A DNA stretch of 64,000 bases from Raineyella sp034933565. Lineage in GTDB: Bacteria > Actinomycetota > Actinomycetes > Propionibacteriales > Propionibacteriaceae. Below the pieces are notes generated by a model that did no database searches, had not been told where the DNA came from, and saw only the letters and a list, made by a program, of their open reading frames with translations. The DNA is taken from NCBI RefSeq assembly GCF_034933565.1, contig NZ_JAYFNG010000008.1:1-64000 (forward strand), in the 5' to 3' direction. The translations under genes and the position numbers were made by a program. This document shows positions 58,155 to 64,000 of this stretch, piece by piece. Each line of letters opens with the position of its first letter. The first letter of the stretch is position 1.

Positions 58155-58637
58155 TCAGCGCCGCCGCACGGCCAGCATGCCGCCCGCACCGATGGCGGCG
58201 CCGCCGACCACGCCGAGGGCGAGCCAGGTGCCGCCGGTGCCGGCCAGGGTGGTGCCCGAAGCGGACAGTGCGCCCACGTCGGTCGCGGCGAACCCGGGCG
58301 GCAGGCTGGGCGAGGGCGACGCGGTCGGCGAGTCCGTCGGGGACGGTGTCGCGACGGCGCTCTGATAGCCGGTCTGGGCCGGCAGGGTGATCGTCGGCAG
58401 TGGCGATGGTGACGCGCTGGCGGCGTCCGACGGCGTCGTGGCGCTGCTGTCGGACGTGATGTCCGCCGGGGGTGCTGCCGGCAGCAGACGGTCGGCCCAG
58501 TGGGGGTCGTGGCGCGAGTGGTTGTCGCGGTTGTGCTCGCCCGGGTCGGCGGATGCCGGCACAGCCGCTGCGGTGATGCCGAGGCTGACCACACCGAGGG
58601 CCGCCGACGCGCCGAGGAGTCGCAGTGCCTGTCCCAT
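58155..58637 (-). CDS. Small secreted protein with LAxTG sorting signal
   Basis: A 160-residue protein. It has a signal peptide (residues 1-31, ending VPASADP), a His/Asp-rich stretch (HNRDNHSRHDPHW) and then a Ser/Pro/Thr-rich stalk. It ends LAGTG (131-135), a hydrophobic segment and RRR. This is the class E sortase type signal (LAxTG) of actinobacteria; no sortase gene is in the window. ATG 58637 has AAGGAGAG upstream. The His-rich stretch next to the copper genes could bind metal, but that is speculation. Confidence 0.75.
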   Translation of the reverse strand: MGQALRLLGASAALGVVSLGITAAAVPASADPGEHNRDNHSRHDPHWADRLLPAAPPADITSDSSATTPSDAASASPSPLPTITLPAQTGYQSAVATPSPTDSPTASPSPSLPPGFAATDVGALSASGTTLAGTGGTWLALGVVGGAAIGAGGMLAVRRR

Positions 58638-59031
58638 CGCTCTCCTTACCCGTGTCCGATCCCTGTCATGCCGTCTCCGGCCCGTCACGTCGCGTCCGGC
58701 CCGTCTGTTGTCCGTCCGGCCCGCCTCGTCCGGCCCGTCTCCTCCGTGTTCGGCTGGTGGGGGCCGGCCGGTCGGGTCGTCCGGCCGTCATTGTGCCATG
58801 CCGACGGGGCGTCGCCGTACGTCCCGATCCCGGATCAGGACGTCGGACCTGATCGGCGGGGTGCAGAGAGCGCCCGTGGTCACCCCGCTCGTCGCGATCC
58901 GCGACGGCACCGGACCACGACGGCACCGGGCGACGACGGCACCGGACCACGACGGCACCGGACCACGAGGGCGGCGGTCCGCCGGGCAACCCTGGAGCCG
59001 GAGGTGTCCGCGAGCTGAGAGGATGCTGGTG
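58638..59031. other. Divergent intergenic region rich in short repeats
   Basis: No gene is seen. It holds repeated TCCGGCCCGTC elements (58670-58742) and a 16-bp tandem repeat (58902-58965). It separates the LAxTG gene from the helicase gene. Confidence 0.6.
58902..58965. repeat. Four 16-bp tandem repeats
   Basis: Units of CGACGGCACCGGACCA start at 58902, 58918, 58934 and 58950; the second differs at its 3' end. The array is about 65 bp upstream of the helicase start. Confidence 0.85.
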
Positions 59032-61584
59032 ATGATGCTGACCGACGTGATTCCCGCCAACCCCGATCCGGACTCCCTCTACGAAGCCTTCACCGGGTGG
59101 GCGGAGGAGCGCGGCATCACCTTCTACCCGCACCAGGACGAGTCAGCGATCGAGCTCTTCTCCGGCAACAATGTGATCCTCGCCACGCCGACCGGCTCCG
59201 GCAAGACCCTGGTCGCCACCGCGGCGCAGTTCGCGGCGCTCGCCCAGGACGGGGTCAGCTTCTACACCGCCCCGATCAAGGCGCTGGTCTCGGAGAAATT
59301 CTTCGCGCTGTGCGAGATCTTCGGTGCCGAGAACGTCGGCATGCTCACCGGCGACGCCTCGGTCAACCCCGACGCCCCGATCATCGCCTGCACCGCCGAG
59401 GTGCTCGCCAACATCGCCCTGCGCGAGGGCAGGTGGGCCGACATCTCCCAGGTGGTGATGGACGAGTTCCACTACTACGCCGAGCCCGACCGCGGCTGGG
59501 CCTGGCAGGTGCCGCTGCTCTGCCTGCCGCAGGCGCAGTTCCTGCTGATGTCGGCGACCCTGGGTGACGTCACCTTCTTCCAGCGCGACCTCACCGAGCG
59601 CACCGGCCGGGCGACCGCCGTGGTGGACGACGCCGAACGCCCTGTCCCGTTGTCGTACGCCTGGTCGCTCGACCCGATGCACGAGCTGCTCGAGGAGCTC
59701 GTCACCACCCACCAGGCGCCGGCGTACGTCGTCCACTTCACCCAGAAGTCGGCGCTGGAGACCGCCCAGGCACTGCTGTCGGCCAAGCTCACCTCGCGTC
59801 AGGAGAAGGACCGGATCGCGGCGGAGATCGGCGCCTTCCGCTTCCATGCCGGCTTCGGGCGGACCCTGTCGAAGCTGGTCCGTGCCGGGATCGGCGTGCA
59901 CCACGCCGGGATGCTCCCGCGCTACCGCCGGCTGGTCGAGCAGCTCGCCCAGGCCGGCCTGCTCAAGGTGATCTGTGGCACCGACACCCTCGGCGTCGGG
60001 ATCAACGTGCCGATCCGGACCGTCGTCTTCACCGGGCTGACGAAGTTCGACGGCACCCGCCACCGGCTGCTCAAGGCCCGGGAGTTCCACCAGATCGCCG
60101 GCCGGGCCGGCCGGGCCGGCTTCGACACCTCGGGGCACGTCATCTGTCAGGCGCCCGAGCACGTGATCGAGAACGAGCGGGCGCTGGCCAAGGCCGGCGA
60201 CGACCCGAAGAAGCGCCGCAAGGTGGTCCGCAAGAAGGCCCCGGACGGCTTCATCTCGTGGACCGAGGAGACGTTCGAGCGGCTGAAGACGGCCGCCCCC
60301 GAGCCGCTGGTGTCGCGGATGCGGGTGAACGAGGCGATGATCCTCAACGTCGTCGCCCGCCGCGGCGACCCGTTCTCCAACATGCGCGACCTGCTGCTCG
60401 GCTGCCACGAGGACGAACGGGGCAGGCGCCGCCTGGTCCGGCGGGCGATCCACCTCACCCGCGGGCTGCTCGAGTCGGGCGTGCTGGTCCGGCTGCCCAC
60501 CCCCGACCCGACCGGGCGGACGTACGAGATCGCTCCCGAACTGCAGGACGACTTCGCCCTGAACCAGCCGCTCGCCCCGTTCGCGCTGGCCGCCCTCGAC
60601 CTGCTCGACCCGGAGTCGGTGACGTACGTCCTCGACCTGGTGTCGATCATCGAGGCGATCCTCGACGACCCGTTCCCGGTGCTGTTCGAGCAGCAGCACA
60701 AGGCCCGCGGCGAGGCGATCGCGGAGATGAAGGCCGACGGCATCGAGTACGACGAGCGGATGCGGCTGGTCGAGGACATCACCTGGCCGCAGCCGCTCGC
60801 CGAGCTGCTGGAGCCCGCACTGGGCATCTTCGCGCAGACCCATCCATGGGTGTCGGCCGACCAGCTGTCGCCCAAGTCCGTCGTCCGCGACATGTACGAG
60901 CGGGGCCAGACCTTCACCGAGTTCGTCAGCCACTACGGGGTGGCCCGCAGCGAGGGGCTGGTGCTGCGCTACCTGTCGGACGCGTACCGTACGCTGCGCC
61001 AGACCGTGCCCGAGGCGCGCCGGAACGACGACTTCGACGACCTGCTCGAATGGCTCGGCGAGACCGTCCGGCAGACCGACTCGTCACTCCTGGACGAGTG
61101 GGAGGCGCTGACCGACCCCGCGGCGGTCGCCGAGGCGGCCGCGCGGGTCGCGGCGGGGGAGCAGCTGGCGCCGACCCGGCCGATCACCGGCAATGCGCGC
61201 GCCTTCCGGGTGATGGTGCGCAACGCGATGTTCCAGCGGGTCCGGCTGGCGGCCGACGACCGCTTCGCCCGGCTCGCCGAGCTCGACGCGTACGCCGCCG
61301 GTCTGCTGGGCGAGCACGCCCCGCTCGGGACGTCGGAGTGGGAGGACGCGCTCGGCGACTACTGGGACGAGCACGAGACGCTGGGCGACGGGCCGGCCGC
61401 CCGCGGGCCCGCCCTGCTCCTGGTCGAGGAGAAGCCGGAGCAGGGCGTCTGGCAGGCCCGCCAGATCATCGACGATCCGGCGGGCAACCACGACTGGTCG
61501 ATCCTGGCGACCGTCCACCTGCGCGCCAGCGACGAGGCCGGCGAGCCGGTCGTGCTGACCGAGTCGTTCGCCCGGATGGACTGA
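59032..61584 (+). CDS. Ski2-like DEAD/DEAH-box helicase with DUF3516 domain
   Basis: A protein of about 850 residues. The superfamily 2 motifs are clear: Q-like YPHQDESAIELF, Walker A ATPTGSGKTLVATAA, DExH as VMDEFHYYAEPDRGW, motif III MSATLGD, then VHHAGMLPRYRRLVEQLAQ, GTDTLGVGINVPIRTVVF and the motif VI region QIAGRAGRAGFD. The C-terminal about 300 residues match the actinobacterial DUF3516 extension. It is probably an RNA helicase of decay or ribosome metabolism; the target is unknown. The start could be ATG 59023, 59032 or 59035; GAGAGG fits 59032 best. Confidence 0.9.
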   Translation: MMLTDVIPANPDPDSLYEAFTGWAEERGITFYPHQDESAIELFSGNNVILATPTGSGKTLVATAAQFAALAQDGVSFYTAPIKALVSEKFFALCEIFGAENVGMLTGDASVNPDAPIIACTAEVLANIALREGRWADISQVVMDEFHYYAEPDRGWAWQVPLLCLPQAQFLLMSATLGDVTFFQRDLTERTGRATAVVDDAERPVPLSYAWSLDPMHELLEELVTTHQAPAYVVHFTQKSALETAQALLSAKLTSRQEKDRIAAEIGAFRFHAGFGRTLSKLVRAGIGVHHAGMLPRYRRLVEQLAQAGLLKVICGTDTLGVGINVPIRTVVFTGLTKFDGTRHRLLKAREFHQIAGRAGRAGFDTSGHVICQAPEHVIENERALAKAGDDPKKRRKVVRKKAPDGFISWTEETFERLKTAAPEPLVSRMRVNEAMILNVVARRGDPFSNMRDLLLGCHEDERGRRRLVRRAIHLTRGLLESGVLVRLPTPDPTGRTYEIAPELQDDFALNQPLAPFALAALDLLDPESVTYVLDLVSIIEAILDDPFPVLFEQQHKARGEAIAEMKADGIEYDERMRLVEDITWPQPLAELLEPALGIFAQTHPWVSADQLSPKSVVRDMYERGQTFTEFVSHYGVARSEGLVLRYLSDAYRTLRQTVPEARRNDDFDDLLEWLGETVRQTDSSLLDEWEALTDPAAVAEAAARVAAGEQLAPTRPITGNARAFRVMVRNAMFQRVRLAADDRFARLAELDAYAAGLLGEHAPLGTSEWEDALGDYWDEHETLGDGPAARGPALLLVEEKPEQGVWQARQIIDDPAGNHDWSILATVHLRASDEAGEPVVLTESFARMD

Positions 61585-61693
61585 GCGGCGCACCCGACCC
61601 GGGCCCGGCAGCGTCGGGCCCGGAGCGGAGTCGGTGCCGGCAGCGTCAGGCCCGACCCGGAGCCGGCAGCGTGGGCGGGCCGCCGACCCCGGC

Positions 61694-62014
61694 TCAGCGG
61701 AAGACGTCGAGCTTGCCGAACCTCTCCGCGAGCAGGTAGTAGACGGCGAGACGTCCGTTGCGGGTGCCGTCCTTCATCCTGGCGCCGACCTCCTTGATCG
61801 CGGCGTCGAGGGTCTCGTCGTCCTCGGTCAGCCCCAGCTTCTTCTTGAGGAAGCTCTCGCGCACCGTCCGGCGCTCCTCGGGGTCGCTGAACGACACCAG
61901 CGCACTGTCGGCGTGGCTCAGCACCAGGCGGTAGGTGCTGAGCAGGTTCTGCAGCACAGCGTCATCGGCGTCGGGAGCGTACTTCTTGACGTCGGCGATC
62001 CAGTCCGTGGCCAT
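61694..62014 (-). CDS. DUF2853 family protein
   Basis: A 106-residue all-helical cytoplasmic protein. HADSALVSFSDPEERRTVRESF and FLKKKLGL, then GRLAVYYLLAERFGKLDVF, match the DUF2853 pattern of small proteins of unknown function. AAGGAG lies 7 bases before ATG 62014. It converges with the helicase gene. Confidence 0.75.
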   Translation of the reverse strand: MATDWIADVKKYAPDADDAVLQNLLSTYRLVLSHADSALVSFSDPEERRTVRESFLKKKLGLTEDDETLDAAIKEVGARMKDGTRNGRLAVYYLLAERFGKLDVFR

Positions 62015-62161
62015 CCTCTACTCCTTTGTAGCGGTGGTGCGCCCCCGGGCCCTCGATGGCCGAGAGGCGGTGTGTTGTTCCTCCGATCCTGACAGCTCGG
62101 CTCCCGGTTCGTCGGCCGTTTCGAGCGTTTCGATCATGGTCCGGGGCTCCGGACTGACAGG

Positions 62162-62170
62162 TTATCCACA
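62162..62170 (+). promoter_or_regulatory. Perfect DnaA-box sequence TTATCCACA
   Basis: An exact match to the TTATNCACA consensus lies about 110 bp before the M15-like gene, in AT-richer sequence. No cluster of boxes or dnaA/dnaN genes is present, so it is not an origin. It could be a DnaA regulatory site or a chance match. Confidence 0.4.
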
Positions 62171-62193
62171 GATTGAGAGTGGGTGTGACCGAT

Positions 62194-62223
62194 TTGTGAT
62201 ATTTCGCCGGTCGCCCTTAGGAT
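62194..62223 (+). promoter_or_regulatory. Promoter TTGTGA-18-TAGGAT of the M15-like gene
   Basis: TTGTGA (62194-62199) and TAGGAT (62218-62223) are separated by 18 bp. The expected start is near 62230, giving a leader of about 40 bases with GGAAGG before GTG 62273. Confidence 0.6.
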
Positions 62224-62272
62224 CGTCTCAGTCTTCAGACCCGTCTCCATCCTCGACCGGAAGGCATGGCCC

Positions 62273-63070
62273 GTGACCCAGGCCCGCCGCGCGGCTCCGC
62301 GCCACCCTTGGGACTCTGTCCGCGACACCGTTGATCCGCGCCCGGCCCGGGCGATCATCGACCCCGACGAGCCGTTGGAGCTGACCACCGCCTCGCGGAT
62401 GAAGCGTCTGCTGGTGCCGGGTGTGGCCGCCACCGCCGTGGCTGTCGGCACTGTCGGCGTCATCGTCGCCTCGGACCACAACACCGGGACTCTCGAGGCC
62501 GTGCCCGCGGCGATCCCCCAGGACATCTCGATGCGTGAGATGGGGGCGGTCAGTCGCTCCGAGCAGCGACTGTTGCCCGCCTCGCAGACCCCCAGCGCCT
62601 CGGCAATGGCCACTGCCACCGCGTCCGCAGCACCGAGCCCGACCGCGGCTCCCAGCAAGGCGACCGCCACCGCGACGCCGACCACCAGGGCGACCGCCGG
62701 CACGTCCGTGGCCTCGGGGTCGGCGGCGAACTGCCCCAAGTCCAGCGGTTGGCTGGGCACCAATGCCGAGCGCGTCCACCAGGCCAGCTGTGCGGCGTTC
62801 CCGTACGTCACGACGTACGGCGGCTCCCGCGCCGGGGATCCCGGGCCGCACGGCACCGGGCACGCGGTGGACATCATGGTCACCGGCGCGCAGGGCTCGG
62901 AGATCGCCGCCTACATGCGTGCCAATGCCTCGAAGCTGGGCATCACCGAGGTGATCTACCAGCAGAAGATCTGGACCACCCAGCGTTCCTCGGAGGGCTG
63001 GCGTCCGATGGCGGACCGCGGTTCGGCGACCGCCAACCACATGGACCACGTGCATGTGACGACCAGCTGA
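62273..63070 (+). CDS. Membrane-anchored M15-like (ARB_07466-type) cell-wall protein
   Basis: A 265-residue protein. After about 44 residues comes one membrane helix (LLVPGVAATAVAVGTVGVIVA), then an Ala/Thr/Pro/Ser-rich stalk (about 95-160) and a C-terminal domain of about 100 residues. That domain has GTGHAVDIMV (about 195) and HMDHVHV near the end, the zinc-ligand arrangement of VanY/M15-like peptidase folds, and two cysteines (NCPKSS, QASCAAF) that may pair. Such domains occur in actinobacterial wall-remodelling proteins; enzymatic activity is not certain. GTG 62273 has GGAAGG upstream. Confidence 0.75.
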   Translation: MTQARRAAPRHPWDSVRDTVDPRPARAIIDPDEPLELTTASRMKRLLVPGVAATAVAVGTVGVIVASDHNTGTLEAVPAAIPQDISMREMGAVSRSEQRLLPASQTPSASAMATATASAAPSPTAAPSKATATATPTTRATAGTSVASGSAANCPKSSGWLGTNAERVHQASCAAFPYVTTYGGSRAGDPGPHGTGHAVDIMVTGAQGSEIAAYMRANASKLGITEVIYQQKIWTTQRSSEGWRPMADRGSATANHMDHVHVTTS

Positions 63071-63118
63071 GTGACCACTGACTGGGTGACTGTCAGCTGA
63101 GCCGGCCGATCTGACCGA

Positions 63119-63161
63119 GAACAATGGCTGGCCCGACCAGGGGTCGGGCCAGCCATTGTTC
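63119..63161. terminator. Perfect 20-bp stem hairpin between convergent genes
   Basis: The arms 63119-63138 and 63142-63161 are exact reverse complements around a 3-base loop. It lies 48 bp after the M15-like stop and about 95 bp from the stop of the convergent FKBP gene, so it can end both transcripts. Confidence 0.75.
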
Positions 63162-63255
63162 GGTGTCGGACCGGTATCGGGCCCGTTCCGGTGTCGAGCC
63201 GTTCCGGGGTGTCGGGCCCGTTCGGTTTCGGGTGGGTGGGTCAGGTCAGGTCAGG

Positions 63256-63627
63256 TCAGCGGACGTTGACCAGGTCGCAGACGAAGATCAGGGTCTCGCC
63301 GGGCTGGATGACGCCGCCGGCGCCGCGGTCGCCGTACGCCAGGTGCGGCGGGATGACCAGCTTGCGGCGGCCACCGACCTTCATGCCCTGGACACCCTGG
63401 TCCCAGCCCTGGATGACCTGGCCGACGCCGAGCCGGAAGGCCAGCGGGGTGCCGCGGCGGTAGGAGGAGTCGAACTCCTCGCCGGAGGAGAACGCCACGC
63501 CCACGTAGTGGACGTCGACGGTGTCACCGGCCTTGGCCTCGGCACCTTCACCGACGATCTCGTCGACGATCTGCAGCTCGGTGGGCGCGGGACCCTCGGG
63601 CGGGTCGATCTCGGGGATTTCGCTCAT
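63256..63627 (-). CDS. FKBP-type peptidyl-prolyl cis-trans isomerase
   Basis: A 123-residue single-domain FKBP: DTVDVHYVGVAFSSGEEFDSSY, GTPLAFRLGVGQVIQGWDQG and MKVGGRRKLVIPPHLAYG, ending LIFVCDLVNVR. It catalyses proline isomerisation during folding. No signal peptide is seen, so it is cytoplasmic. ATG 63627 is fixed by a TAGGCT -10 box 7 bases upstream (leaderless), and it also overlaps the stop of the upstream gene as ATGA, so both coupled and independent expression are possible. Confidence 0.93.
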   Translation of the reverse strand: MSEIPEIDPPEGPAPTELQIVDEIVGEGAEAKAGDTVDVHYVGVAFSSGEEFDSSYRRGTPLAFRLGVGQVIQGWDQGVQGMKVGGRRKLVIPPHLAYGDRGAGGVIQPGETLIFVCDLVNVR

Positions 63628-64000
63628 GCGGTCGAGCCTAGCTGCATCAGCGGCGTGACCAAGCCGGTGGCGCCGAGCAGCATCCAGCCGCCGAGGGTGA
63701 GCCCGGCGAGGGCCACCAGCAGGAAGAGCCCGGTCCACAGCACCTGGGGCACATGGGTGAGGCGGGCCAGCTGGGCGGAGTCGGAGCCCGGGTCCCGCGA
63801 CCCGACGAGCTCCAGGGTGGGGCGTACGGCTCCGAGCAGCAGCACCCAGCACAGCAGATAGGCCAACCAGCCCTGGAACTGCACCGGCAGGTACCACGTC
63901 GCCGCGCCGAGCAGACCGCCCAGCACGAGGATCACCAGCAGTCCGTACAGGTTGCGGATTGCCAGCAGCATCAGCGCCAGGACGACCAGGAAGGCCCACA
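63624..64000 (-). CDS. Partial CDS, C-terminus of an M50-like membrane protein
   Basis: The gene enters from the right edge; 125 codons are visible. They encode three hydrophobic segments (LLVILVLGGLLGAATW, LAYLLCWVLLLGAV, LFLLVALAGLTLGGWMLLG) and the loop SRDPGSDSAQLARLTHVPQVLW, which resembles the C-terminus of actinobacterial M50B-type peptidase-like proteins. The metal-binding motif would be outside the window, so the family is tentative. Confidence 0.55.
   Translation of the reverse strand, partial: WAFLVVLALMLLAIRNLYGLLVILVLGGLLGAATWYLPVQFQGWLAYLLCWVLLLGAVRPTLELVGSRDPGSDSAQLARLTHVPQVLWTGLFLLVALAGLTLGGWMLLGATGLVTPLMQLGSTA
63635..63640 (-). promoter_or_regulatory. -10 box TAGGCT of the FKBP gene
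   Basis: TAGGCT on the minus strand lies 7 bases before ATG 63627, inside the last codons of the upstream gene. Confidence 0.5.

Noticed and set aside
58902..58965. CRISPR array
   Set aside because: Units of 16 bp are directly adjacent without spacers.
62162..62170. Replication origin
   Set aside because: A single DnaA box without clusters, AT-rich unwinding element or dnaA/dnaN genes does not make an origin.

Overview
The window reads as a very GC-rich (about 70% or more by eye) actinobacterial chromosome. Supporting signs are GTG starts, many ATGA/GTGA/TGATG stop-start overlaps, an aerobic-type cobalamin pathway (CobG, CobN, CobF), a DUF3516 Ski2-like helicase, a LAxTG-type sorting signal, and at least eight starts only 6-7 bases after a TAnnnT -10 box, which is the pattern of leaderless transcription. 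I cannot name the genus. There is no tRNA, rRNA, CRISPR array, integrase or transposase that I can support.

Layout. (1) 1-11.3 kb is tetrapyrrole metabolism: a partial cobH-like gene, cobG divergent from cobN, a ThrE-type exporter, cobF, a small esterase, and cobQ translationally coupled to a protoporphyrinogen-oxidase-type gene. (2) 11.5-15.7 kb is a three-gene 2-oxoacid dehydrogenase operon (E1alpha, E1beta, E2) behind two spaced palindromes, ending at a strong hairpin. (3) 16-20.1 kb holds a DUF4282 membrane protein, a sialyltransferase-like glycosyltransferase, a divergent phosphopantetheinyl-transferase-like protein and a GT2 enzyme. (4) 20.6-35.3 kb is a membrane-glycosylation region: two sets of bactoprenol-type GT2, GtrA-family protein and YfhO, extra GT-C enzymes and a PIG-L deacetylase. 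(5) 35.2-40.5 kb is a minus-strand unit with an acyl carrier protein, an adenylating ligase, a FabG-like reductase, a methyltransferase and an unknown glycosyltransferase-like protein. (6) 40.7-53.3 kb carries a nonulosonic acid pathway that looks complete: PseB, PseC, PseH, PseG, PseI and an SpsF-like cytidylyltransferase fused to a degenerate aldo/keto-reductase domain. It also carries two large GT2 enzymes and a GH76 protein. (7) 53.5-58 kb is copper handling (CopD-CtaG fusion and CopA ATPase). (8) 58.2-64 kb is mixed housekeeping: a LAxTG surface protein, a Ski2-like helicase, DUF2853, an M15-like wall protein, an FKBP isomerase and the end of an M50-type membrane protein.

Working together. 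Sections 3-6 are best read as one cell-surface glycan locus. The Pse enzymes would make CMP-pseudaminic acid or a close relative. The sialyltransferase-like protein and the GT2 enzymes would place it in a wall polymer. The ACP, ligase, reductase, methyltransferase and PPTase-like proteins look like a dedicated route for acyl and methyl decorations. The GT2/GtrA/YfhO sets would add further sugars on the outer face of the membrane. This combination is the most interesting feature of the window, but the product is inferred and not shown by sequence alone.
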